Shown in pieces: positions 8,612 to 15,767 of a stretch of DNA of 33,809 nt. A model generated the notes under the pieces. That model was not told the origin of the DNA, did not search any database, and saw only the letters and a list, made by a program, of their open reading frames with translations. The stretch covers positions 1 to 33,809 of the forward strand of contig CAZKDV010000013.1 of NCBI GenBank assembly GCA_964551645.1, read 5' to 3'. The translations under genes were made by a program, and so were the position numbers. Source of the stretch: CAZKDV01 sp964551645. GTDB taxonomy: Bacteria; Bacteroidota; Bacteroidia; Bacteroidales; DTU049. Each line of letters opens with the position of its first letter. Positions within the stretch are counted from its first letter, which is position 1.

Positions 8612-8627
8612 GTACACTATTTTATGC
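8579..8627. terminator. Long bidirectional hairpin between convergent ccsA and fabI
   Basis: Arms 8579-8601 and 8605-8627 pair at 21 of 23 positions around a 3-nt loop CAC (8602-8604). The mismatches are A8595/A8611 and C8582/A8624. The core arm reads AAAATAGTGTAC against GTACACTATTTT, so the stem supplies a U-tract in either direction. It lies between convergent genes (ccsA stop at 8609-8611, fabI stop at 8654), consistent with a shared two-way terminator. The ccsA stop codon and the conserved His260 codon lie inside it. Confidence 0.75.
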
Positions 8628-8653
8628 AGAATAAATATTGTTTAAAAACAGTT

Positions 8654-9478
8654 TTATTCTTCCTTTCTTTGGAAGTAATTGTTAATTAAATAGTCGCTAA
8701 TACCCATATTTGAAAAGCCTCCGTCATGATACAGAGTTTGCATGGTTACCATTCGTGAATAATCAGAAAATAAAGTCATGCAATAATCGGCACATGCATC
8801 AGCGTCAGCATTTCCAAGTGGAGAATTATGGTGAGCATAATCAATAAAAGAATTAAACCCAGACACTCCTTTGCTTGCTGTAGTTTCTGTTGGAGATTGA
8901 CTAACAGCGTTAATTCTAACTTTCTTTCTGTTTCCGTAATGATATCCAAAACCTCTAACTATTGATTCTAACATGGCTTTAGCTTGAGACATATCACTAT
9001 AATTGCTGAATGTTCTTTGTGAGCCTATATAAGTTAAAGCAACCACAGAACCCCACTCATTTATTGCATCTAACTTATAAGCAGTAGCAAGTACTTTATG
9101 TAGAGATATTGCTGAAATATCGACTGTTTTCAAAAAATAGTCGTAATTGAGTTGAGTATAATGTATTTTTTTACGCACATTTGGTGACATTCCAACAGAG
9201 TGGAGAATAAAATCAATTTTTCCTTTGAAAACAGATAATACTTGTTCAAATAAATTTTCTAAATCACCAGTATCTGTGATGTCTGCTGCTATAACTTGTG
9301 CGTTAGTTTTTTCGGCAAGTTGATAAATATCACCTTTCCTAAGTGCAAGTTCGGTATTGCTAAGAATAAGTTGCGCTCCTTCTTCTGATGCTCTTTCAGC
9401 AATTTTCCATGCAATGCTTTGTTCGTCAAGCGGTCCAAAAATGAGACCTTTTTTGTTTTTTAATAGTTTAGTAGCCAT
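8654..9478 (-). CDS. fabI: Enoyl-[acyl-carrier-protein] reductase (NADH), FabI type
   Basis: Last reductive step of type II fatty-acid elongation, reducing trans-2-enoyl-ACP; cytoplasmic short-chain dehydrogenase fold. It is 274 residues. The FabI-type cofactor site GPLDEQSIAWKIAERASEEGA is at about 15-35, followed by DFILHSVGMSPNVRK, the substrate Tyr150 in ALTYIGSQR, and the catalytic pair Tyr160-x6-Lys167 (YSDMSQAK). SQSPTETTASKGVSGF and VTMQTLYHDGGFSNMG at the C-terminus match the Bacteroidetes FabI branch. It lies 9 nt after the DUF4159 gene and is the last gene of the rsmE-DUF4159-fabI unit; no promoter box lies directly in front of it. Confidence 0.94.
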   Translation of the reverse strand: MATKLLKNKKGLIFGPLDEQSIAWKIAERASEEGAQLILSNTELALRKGDIYQLAEKTNAQVIAADITDTGDLENLFEQVLSVFKGKIDFILHSVGMSPNVRKKIHYTQLNYDYFLKTVDISAISLHKVLATAYKLDAINEWGSVVALTYIGSQRTFSNYSDMSQAKAMLESIVRGFGYHYGNRKKVRINAVSQSPTETTASKGVSGFNSFIDYAHHNSPLGNADADACADYCMTLFSDYSRMVTMQTLYHDGGFSNMGISDYLINNYFQRKEE

Positions 9479-9487
9479 AATAATTAT

Positions 9488-10141
9488 TTATTTAGTAAAA
9501 ACATAATGTACAATATTTGCTCCCATTTGTAGTGCTTGCAATCTAACTTCGGGCGGATTATTATGCACTTCAGTATCTTCCCAGCCATCACTTAAATCGG
9601 TTTCATAAGTATAATATACTATCATTCTACCTTCGTGAAAAATTCCGAGTCCTTGTGGAGGTTTTCCGTCATGTTCATGGATTTTTGGAAGTCCGTTAGG
9701 AAAATAAAATGGTTTTTGATATATAGCATGATTTTTTGGTAATTCAACGAATTCATATTCAGGAAAAACTTTTTTCATTTCGCGTCTGATATATGGGTCT
9801 AAGCCGTAATTATCATCAATATGTAAAAATCCTCCTGCAAATAGATAGGTTCTTAAGTTTTGAATATCTGATGCCGAAAATAAAACATTTCCGTGTCCTG
9901 TTAAATGAACAAAAGCATAGTTAAAGAGTTCAGGGCTGCCAATATCAACAGGTCGGACATCAGGATTTATGAGCGTGCCGATATGTTCATTACAAAACTT
10001 GGCTAAATTAGGCAAAGCAGTTGGATCAGCATACCAATCGCCACCACCACCATATTTTACTACGGCAATTTGCAAGCTATATGGTTGTGATATAGCATTA
10101 ATGTTTAATAATAAACTAATTAGTAATACAACAACTCTCAT
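9488..10141 (-). CDS. Exported DUF4159 domain protein
   Basis: A 217-residue protein with a short signal peptide (hydrophobic stretch 3-18, likely cleaved near AISQ). The mature part matches DUF4159: VVKYGGGGDWYADPTALPNL, the FVHLTGHGNVLFS segment, LRTYLFAGGFLHIDDNYG, REMKKVFPE and the late YYTYETDLSDGWED. DUF4159 has a Rossmann-like, glutamine-amidotransferase-like architecture, but its function is not established to my knowledge. Its ATG follows the rsmE stop by 2 nt and fabI follows after 9 nt, so it is in one operon with both. The neighbours do not explain its role. Confidence 0.83.
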   Translation of the reverse strand: MRVVVLLISLLLNINAISQPYSLQIAVVKYGGGGDWYADPTALPNLAKFCNEHIGTLINPDVRPVDIGSPELFNYAFVHLTGHGNVLFSASDIQNLRTYLFAGGFLHIDDNYGLDPYIRREMKKVFPEYEFVELPKNHAIYQKPFYFPNGLPKIHEHDGKPPQGLGIFHEGRMIVYYTYETDLSDGWEDTEVHNNPPEVRLQALQMGANIVHYVFTK

Positions 10142-10143
10142 AT

Positions 10144-10854
10144 TTAGATGCTATAAAAAAAATGATAAATTGTTGAACAAATATGCACTGCTGCTGTTTC
10201 CGTACGCAAACGATGTGAACCAAGACTAATAGGAATGTATTCTGATTTTATTGCTGTTTCTAGCTCTTCTTTCGTGAAATCGCCCTCTGGACCAATAAGC
10301 ACAATTGTTTTATATGACAATAAATCTTTTGAATAATGTTGTTTTTCTGTATTCCCACACCAAGCAATAGCTTTTGATGATTGTGTATTCTTATAGTTAT
10401 TGATGAAATCGGCGAAACTGATAGATTGGTGAATCGTTGGTAAAAACAGAGACATTGACTGTTTCATTGCTTCGATAGATATTTTTTGCAATCGTTCAAT
10501 TTTCAAGTGCTTTTTTTCTGTTTTTGCAGTTATTATCGGTGTTATTTCGGCAATTCCAAACTCACTTGCTTTTTCGACAAACCATTCGTAGCGACTAAAG
10601 TTTTTTGTTGGTGCAACAGCTAAATGCAGGTGATAATGTCTTTGAGAATGGTTTTGTAAAATACTTTCTTTTTGAACTATAACACCTTTTTGTGAATCGT
10701 TAATTATTGTTGCAGAAACAAGTAATCCATTTCCGTTTGTAATATTTATTGTATCTCCTTTTTTATGACGCAAAACTTTAATGCAATGAATGCTTTCCTC
10801 TTGGGTTAGTGCGCAAACTTCGTTATCCATATTATTGCAATAAAAAACATTCAT
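10144..10854 (-). CDS. rsmE: 16S rRNA (uracil-1498-N3)-methyltransferase RsmE
   Basis: SPOUT-class methyltransferase that modifies U1498 of 16S rRNA with SAM. The start MNVFYCNN, then SIHCIKVLRHKKGD, FVEKASEFGIAEITPI, the knot motif LIGPEGDFTKEELE and the terminal LGSHRLRTETAAV are all recognisable. The reading frame is open up to 10977, which would add 41 residues, but that stretch does not resemble the family and contains the promoter box TAAGTTTG (10875-10882). I therefore start at the ATG at 10854, giving 236 residues, close to the usual 230-250. First gene of an operon with the DUF4159 gene and fabI. Confidence 0.92.
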   Translation of the reverse strand: MNVFYCNNMDNEVCALTQEESIHCIKVLRHKKGDTINITNGNGLLVSATIINDSQKGVIVQKESILQNHSQRHYHLHLAVAPTKNFSRYEWFVEKASEFGIAEITPIITAKTEKKHLKIERLQKISIEAMKQSMSLFLPTIHQSISFADFINNYKNTQSSKAIAWCGNTEKQHYSKDLLSYKTIVLIGPEGDFTKEELETAIKSEYIPISLGSHRLRTETAAVHICSTIYHFFYSI

Positions 10855-10874
10855 AGCCTTCAAAAAAAGATTTG

Positions 10875-10882
10875 CAAACTTA
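10875..10882 (-). promoter_or_regulatory. -7 box of the rsmE-DUF4159-fabI operon (TAAGTTTG)
   Basis: Perfect TAnnTTTG on the minus strand, 20 nt before the ATG at 10854. It decides against the longer rsmE open frame. Confidence 0.65.
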
Positions 10883-10983
10883 CAAAAAATGATTGTGATG
10901 GAAGATTGAAGCTGAAGTTTATACTTTTCTATATTAAAAATATATAGTTGTTTTGAGATACTTCTGTGTGTTTGCATTAGTGT

Positions 10984-11568
10984 TTATTTCTTCCACTCAA
11001 TGTGTCCATTTATATTGTTCCGTTCAAAAACTTCTAATATTTCGGCGCAAAATTGTAACAATTTTTCATCACCTTGACTTTTAGCAAGCTCATAAAGTCG
11101 AATAAACATTTTTTTACCTGTTTCGGTTTGTTTGAAGTTTTTCTTTAAGAAATTGTGTTGAGCACAAAGTGTTTGTCCATTTTCAATTGTTGCTTTGCCT
11201 CCCAAGTCTTTAGCTTTAATATGGTCAACATGCAATTCAACTCCGTCTTTTTCACCCTTGCCACAAATTACGCATCTGTAGTTATCTCGCTTAAAAATTT
11301 CTTTCTTTTGTGCATAAGTAAAGTCTTCTAGAGTTTTGTTGTGTGCATACTCAGGATCATAGCGGTAAACACCTTTAGCAATTTTTATTAAAAAACCTTT
11401 TTGAGATAAAGAGCGTATGCCTCTATCGGGATCTCTAAAAACTTTGCCAGTTCTTTTTTTATATTCAGCAACCACCCAGTCAACAACTTCGGGGTGTGAT
11501 ATGTCGCGAAGCGGATTGTTGACAAAATATTCCTTAATTAAATCAAGTTGAGATATTTGCTTTGCCAT
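10984..11568 (-). CDS. HNH endonuclease, likely restriction enzyme of a type II R-M system
   Basis: A 194-residue cytoplasmic protein with two parts. Residues 1-72 look like a winged-helix or DNA-binding region (LDLIKEYF, ISHPEVVDWVVAEYKKRTGK, IRSLSQKGFLIKIAKGVYRY). Residues 88-140 are an HNH nuclease with zinc ligands C99xxC102 and C135xxH138, the catalytic VDHI (His116) and Asn130. It begins 4 nt after the stop of an adenine/cytosine DNA methyltransferase in the same direction. A methyltransferase plus HNH pair at this spacing is the usual form of a small type II restriction-modification operon, so restriction is the likely role. The recognition sequence is unknown. No frameshift or motif loss is visible, so it may be active. 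Confidence 0.85.
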   Translation of the reverse strand: MAKQISQLDLIKEYFVNNPLRDISHPEVVDWVVAEYKKRTGKVFRDPDRGIRSLSQKGFLIKIAKGVYRYDPEYAHNKTLEDFTYAQKKEIFKRDNYRCVICGKGEKDGVELHVDHIKAKDLGGKATIENGQTLCAQHNFLKKNFKQTETGKKMFIRLYELAKSQGDEKLLQFCAEILEVFERNNINGHIEWKK

Positions 11569-11572
11569 TAAG

Positions 11573-12400
11573 TTAAAAATTTAGTGAAGCAGTTTCTTTT
11601 AGAATTCTGTTTTTAGCCAATTCACAGTATTTACTATCTAATTCGGTGCCTATTGCTATTCTGTCAAGGTTTTGAGCTACTAATAGCGTAGTTCCACTTC
11701 CAGCAAATGGGTCAAAAATTAAATCGTTCACATAGCTAAACAATTTAATACATCGGTAGGGCAACTCCTTTGGAAATGGAGCGGGATGTCCTATTCTTTT
11801 TTTACTTTCTCCATTAAATGTCCACACTCCTTGAGTCCAATTTTTAAATTCATCGCTTGTGATATCGGATTGTTTTGAGCCTTTAGTTTTTTTCCAATCG
11901 TCTTTGTATAAAATTACTATTAGTTCAATAGGTGCAATAACCACAGGTGCCGATGCTGATTTCCAAGAGCCCCATGCTGTTCGCCTTGAGATGTTTCCTT
12001 CGTTCCAAATTATTGTTGTTTTGTATTTCCAGCCCACCTTTTGAGCTATTTGAGTTAAGTCAGCGCCAACAGCTTTGTTGCCTCCTTTGTTTTTATCTAA
12101 TGGTATATTTAAGCAAAATCTTGCTTGTGGATTACTCCAGTTGTAGCAATTGTGCATCCATTTTTCTGAAAATTTTAGGTATTGCTCATAAGTTAGCTCA
12201 TCATCGTTTGAATTATACTCTATTCCGACATTATACGGTGGAGATGTAACAATTAAATCAATAAATTGCTTATCGAAAATAGTGTTATTTAGTGCATCGC
12301 TGTTAAAAAGTAGTGTGTTTTTATAGCGAAAGTACTCTCTCCTATATTCGTGGATAGGCTCTGACACCATATTAAAAATCTCTTCTCCTATTTTATACAT
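11573..12400 (-). CDS. Site-specific DNA methyltransferase (N6-adenine or N4-cytosine, beta class)
   Basis: Protects host DNA at the target of the adjacent HNH nuclease. The 275 residues contain motif IV TSPPYN at 52-57 near the N-terminus and motif I FDPFAGSGTT near 229-238 close to the C-terminus, followed by IAIGTELDSKYCELAKNRI. The order IV before I is the beta class. The middle region (WNEGNISRRTAWGSWKSASAP) probably belongs to target recognition. Start is the ATG at 12400; a second ATG ten codons later is possible. SPPY can serve either amino-methyl chemistry, so the base modified is not resolved. It is first in the R-M operon with its own promoter, so methylase is made before nuclease. 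Confidence 0.9.
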   Translation of the reverse strand: MYKIGEEIFNMVSEPIHEYRREYFRYKNTLLFNSDALNNTIFDKQFIDLIVTSPPYNVGIEYNSNDDELTYEQYLKFSEKWMHNCYNWSNPQARFCLNIPLDKNKGGNKAVGADLTQIAQKVGWKYKTTIIWNEGNISRRTAWGSWKSASAPVVIAPIELIVILYKDDWKKTKGSKQSDITSDEFKNWTQGVWTFNGESKKRIGHPAPFPKELPYRCIKLFSYVNDLIFDPFAGSGTTLLVAQNLDRIAIGTELDSKYCELAKNRILKETASLNF

Positions 12401-12458
12401 TAAGCTGTTTTAATTTAGTTGTAAAGTTACATTTTATTTCTTAATAATAGTGTTGAGT

Positions 12459-12466
12459 CAAAATTA
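12459..12466 (-). promoter_or_regulatory. -7 box of the restriction-modification operon (TAATTTTG)
   Basis: Perfect TAnnTTTG on the minus strand, 58 nt before the methyltransferase ATG. The leader is longer than at other genes here and contains an ATG followed at once by TAA (12427-12432). A second, imperfect box TAACTTTA lies at 12422-12429. Confidence 0.5.
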
Positions 12467-12534
12467 TTACATCCCTTAATTGATTTCAAATGTGCTATTA
12501 AGGCTGCTCACAAACTTCAACATAGAGCTATACT

Positions 12535-13788
12535 TTAATTCTTGTTTATCAAAAAAATCTTTCTTTCACTACTTAGTATCATTGAGGGTTTTCCCTGATA
12601 TTCTGTTACTTTTCCTGTAACACAAACCTGTTTGTTTATAAAATATAATTCGGGTTCGTATGAGAAATTCGTTATGTCTTTTTCAAAAATTGTAACTGAA
12701 AATAAGGAATTAGGGAATGGCTGGTCGAAATTGAGAAAAACATTTCCTTTTCCGGATTTGTGTGAGTCAACAATAGTTCCACATACTGTTCTTTCTTTAT
12801 GATAACCGACTAAATTTCGAGCATCAGCACTATTATATGCGTTTTTGGGCATTTCTTCTTTTTTCAAAGGTAAGGCATTGTGTTTTGAGTCTTTTGGCAG
12901 CCAGTCCGAAATATTAAATTGCGATTCAATTAATACTTCTTGTTCAGAAGTGAGTGTTGGAAAAAAGTTAATTCCTGTTATCGTTTCTACAGAGTCAATT
13001 GTAACAGCATACCATTCAATTGGATTATTAAGATTTCGTTGAGGCACAAGAAAAGCAATGCCTATGTTTTTTTCTAAATCTATTGCAATTTTGTAGTGAT
13101 ATTCTGGAATAGGAAGTTTGTGAACACTTTTTTCGATAATTGGAAGTCCTTCTGTTAGCACTGGAGCTGTTACAACATGCAGATAGCTATTGGGATTATT
13201 GTAAATGTATGAACGCAAAAATGATTCAATATCTACCCATTTACCTCTGTTAAATTCAGGTGTTTGTGGTGTTATGTTGGAATAGTAATATGATTCAGAC
13301 AAAGCAGTTTCTGACCATTTAAAGTCAGCCGAAGGAGCAAGATGTCCTCTGTCGTATCCAAAGCTCTGAAAGGAAATGCTACCGTCATTTCGTGGTGTTT
13401 TAATGAAAAAGTCGGGTTCAATAGCGGTATTTGGAATTTTTGGGTCTTCTCTAAAATTGTTAGTCCTATTTACTTTGCCGTCAAGTATATCTCCGGAAAT
13501 AATATGTACAACCCATTTTGCCATTTTATGCTTATCCGAGTATAATAAACACATTGCTGAATGACACACAACTTTTTCATTTTCTTCTAGTTCAGGTAGT
13601 CCTTGACTTAATATTTTTTCGATATGATATTTTTGTGTTAAAGTTTCAATAATTGTATATACGCTATCTTGCAAATATTGTAGCTTAATCAATTCAAATC
13701 TTGCATTTTGGAGCTTTTCTTGAGTGGTTTGTGAATGTGTTTTGAAGATTGATAGAAATAGGAATAATGTTAGTATTAAATACTTCAT
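12535..13788 (-). CDS. Exported DNA/RNA non-specific endonuclease with C-terminal OB-like domain
   Basis: A 417-residue protein with a signal peptide (1-19, FKTHSQ). Residues about 70-285 are the beta-beta-alpha-metal nuclease of the Serratia/NucA type: DRGHLAPSADF with catalytic His149, then NITPQTPEFNRGKW with metal-binding Asn180 and the following helix Glu in WVDIESF. Such enzymes cut DNA and RNA without sequence preference, often outside the cytoplasm for nutrient scavenging. Residues about 318-410 (CGTIVDSHKSGKGNVFLNFD to VCVTGKVTEYQGKPSMIL) look like an OB-fold nucleic-acid-binding domain, by pattern only. It lies 17 nt downstream of glmM in the same direction and has no box of its own, so it may be read from the glmM promoter. 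Confidence 0.88.
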   Translation of the reverse strand: MKYLILTLFLFLSIFKTHSQTTQEKLQNARFELIKLQYLQDSVYTIIETLTQKYHIEKILSQGLPELEENEKVVCHSAMCLLYSDKHKMAKWVVHIISGDILDGKVNRTNNFREDPKIPNTAIEPDFFIKTPRNDGSISFQSFGYDRGHLAPSADFKWSETALSESYYYSNITPQTPEFNRGKWVDIESFLRSYIYNNPNSYLHVVTAPVLTEGLPIIEKSVHKLPIPEYHYKIAIDLEKNIGIAFLVPQRNLNNPIEWYAVTIDSVETITGINFFPTLTSEQEVLIESQFNISDWLPKDSKHNALPLKKEEMPKNAYNSADARNLVGYHKERTVCGTIVDSHKSGKGNVFLNFDQPFPNSLFSVTIFEKDITNFSYEPELYFINKQVCVTGKVTEYQGKPSMILSSERKIFLINKN

Positions 13789-13805
13789 GTTATATTTTGA
13801 TAAGG

Positions 13806-15203
13806 TTATTTTTTGAGCAAATTTTCAATTTCTATTTTAATTTTGTTTGCCAAAATATTGCTTTGTTCTTCTGAGGAACTTTCTGCATAAATTCTAATAA
13901 TTGGTTCAGTATTAGATGGTCTTAAATGCACCCATTCTCCTGATTGAAAAATAATTTTTAATCCGTCTTCTCGGTTAAATTCCGCATTTTGATATTGAAC
14001 GGAAATTTTATCTGCAATTTCAGAAAATGAATAATTTAAGTTGTCAAGTTCAATTTTTTGCTTTGAAATATAGAAGTTTGGATAAGTGTTTCTTAATTCT
14101 GAGGCTATTTTTTTTGATTTTGCAAGGTGCGTTAAAAACAAAGCAATACCAAGCATAGCATCTCTTCCGTAGTGCAGTTCGGGATAAATAACTCCGCCAT
14201 TTCCTTCACCACCGATAATTGCTTGAGTTTCTTTCATTTTTTTTACAACATTAACTTCTCCAACAGCCGAAGATGAATATTGTCCGCCATGTTTTTCAGT
14301 AATCACTTTCAAGGCTTGAGTTGAGGACATATTTGAAATAGTATTTCCAACTTTATTTTGGAGAATGTAGTCTGCAATAGCTACTAGTGTATATTCTTCT
14401 CCAAACATTTGTCCGTTTTCCATCACTAAGGCTAATCTGTCAACATCAGGATCAACAGCAATTCCAAGATCTGCATTGTGTTTTAGCACAGTATTGGACA
14501 AATCTTTAAGATGTTCAGGTAAAGGTTCAGCATTGTGGGCAAATAGTCCATTTGTCTGCTCATTCAGGATATAGTATTTTTCAACTCCGAGTGCATCAAA
14601 GAGTGGAGGCAGAGCAATGGCGCCTGTAGAATTAATTGCATCTGCAACAATAACAAACTTTGCATTTCTAATTGCTTCTACATCAATCAAAGGAAGTTTA
14701 AGTATTTTATCAATATGTTCTTGTATAAAATTGCCTGTTTTTGAAATGCTACCAATTTCATCGTAAGTCATGTACTCATTATTATCATTTTGCAGAAATT
14801 GTTGAAAAATATTGCCTTCTTCTTTTGTTATAAATTCTCCTTTTGAGTTGAGAAGTTTGAGTGCATTCCAATGTTCTGGGTTATGACTTGCAGTCAGAAT
14901 GATGCCTCCGTCTGCATTGTAGTGCATCACAGCCATTTCGGTAGTTGGGGTAGTAGATAAACCGAGTGAAACAACATTTATTCCCATAGCTGACAAAGTG
15001 CCTGATACTATGTTTTCAAGCATTTCGCCACTAACTCTGGCATCTCGACCTATTATAACTATTGGATTTTTTTTACTTGAAGACTTTCTAATGAAGCATG
15101 CGTAAGCTTTTGTAAATCTAACAATATCTTCGGGAGTTAAGTTTTTATATGGCTTTCCACCAATAGTACCACGAATGCCGGAAATAGATGAAATAAGTGT
15201 CAT
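13806..15203 (-). CDS. glmM: Phosphoglucosamine mutase (GlmM-type phosphohexomutase)
   Basis: Interconverts glucosamine 6-phosphate and 1-phosphate on the way to UDP-GlcNAc for peptidoglycan and LPS; cytoplasmic. It is 465 residues with the four-domain phosphohexomutase layout: SGIRGT at the N-terminus, phosphoserine loop TASHNP with Ser106, metal loop DPDVDR at 251-256, sugar loop GEGNGG, and phosphate-binding RPSNTEPIIRIYAES at the C-terminus. WNALK directly after the phosphoserine loop is common in Bacteroidetes GlmM. A related phosphomannomutase role cannot be excluded, since specificity is not readable with certainty. It has its own promoter (15221-15228) divergent from the tRNA-Gly gene, and the nuclease gene follows 17 nt downstream. 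Confidence 0.88.
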   Translation of the reverse strand: MTLISSISGIRGTIGGKPYKNLTPEDIVRFTKAYACFIRKSSSKKNPIVIIGRDARVSGEMLENIVSGTLSAMGINVVSLGLSTTPTTEMAVMHYNADGGIILTASHNPEHWNALKLLNSKGEFITKEEGNIFQQFLQNDNNEYMTYDEIGSISKTGNFIQEHIDKILKLPLIDVEAIRNAKFVIVADAINSTGAIALPPLFDALGVEKYYILNEQTNGLFAHNAEPLPEHLKDLSNTVLKHNADLGIAVDPDVDRLALVMENGQMFGEEYTLVAIADYILQNKVGNTISNMSSTQALKVITEKHGGQYSSSAVGEVNVVKKMKETQAIIGGEGNGGVIYPELHYGRDAMLGIALFLTHLAKSKKIASELRNTYPNFYISKQKIELDNLNYSFSEIADKISVQYQNAEFNREDGLKIIFQSGEWVHLRPSNTEPIIRIYAESSSEEQSNILANKIKIEIENLLKK

Positions 15204-15220
15204 AATTATTATTTTTCTTG

Positions 15221-15228
15221 CAAAAATA
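15221..15228 (-). promoter_or_regulatory. -7 box of glmM promoter (TATTTTTG)
   Basis: Perfect TAnnTTTG on the minus strand, 17 nt before the glmM ATG. The rest of 15229-15401 shows no other gene. Confidence 0.6.
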
Positions 15229-15401
15229 GTAAATATTAAATCTTTAAAAGTTTATGTTTTTTTTGAAATAGTGCTTATTTTTGAACTTCGTGATATATGT
15301 TCAATAATGATAATTTGTAGGTTTTACGCATGTTTTGAGCTATATTTGTTGAAAAACTTAATAAAAAAACAAAAAAAACTTGCTAAATGAAAAAAATAAT
15401 A

Positions 15402-15409
15402 TAATTTTG
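15402..15409 (+). promoter_or_regulatory. -7 box of the tRNA-Gly/tRNA-Leu promoter (TAATTTTG)
   Basis: Perfect TAnnTTTG 12 nt before the tRNA-Gly 5' end. A TTG at 15380-15382 lies 19 nt further upstream, a fit to the -33 element. Confidence 0.7.
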
Positions 15410-15421
15410 CAAAACGAAAAA

Positions 15422-15494
<73 letters not shown>

Positions 15495-15531
15495 CAAGTA
15501 CATTTTTTCTTTTAAATATTAAGTTGTACCT

Positions 15532-15616
15532 GCCCGGGTGGTGGAATAGGTAGACACGCAGGACTTAAAATCCTGTGGCCATTGCGGCCGTGCGGGTTCA
15601 ATTCCCGCTCCGGGTA
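15532..15616 (+). tRNA. tRNA-Leu (anticodon TAA)
   Basis: An 85-nt class II tRNA: acceptor GCCCGGG/TCCGGGT with G-U pairs at both ends, anticodon stem CAGGA/TCCTG around CTTAAAA, long variable arm with GGCC/GGCC pairing around ATTGC, T-arm GCGGG/CCCGC around TTCAATT, discriminator A. CCA is not encoded. Probably co-transcribed with tRNA-Gly. Confidence 0.96.
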
Positions 15617-15767
15617 CTGTCAGATACTGTTTTCTCAGTTTTACAAAATAAAAATTTAAAATAAATCACTTATTTAATGATGTGTGTTGATGATGTTAAA
15701 CTACTTTTAAAAGATGTTTAATAATTACACACTTTTCTCAAAAATTACTATTTAAACAAATACATAT

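Noticed and set aside
12474..12503. Inverted repeat CCTTAAT/ATTAAGG downstream of the nuclease gene
   Set aside because: Only 7 bp with a 16-nt loop and no T-tract in the right place; not convincing as a terminator.
15175..15390. 71-codon plus-strand frame between glmM and tRNA-Gly
   Set aside because: Starts inside glmM on the other strand, has no family resemblance and overlaps the glmM promoter.
15617..15767. Possible riboswitch or attenuator in the 151-nt rho leader
   Set aside because: I see no conserved aptamer or clear stem; only AT-rich sequence.
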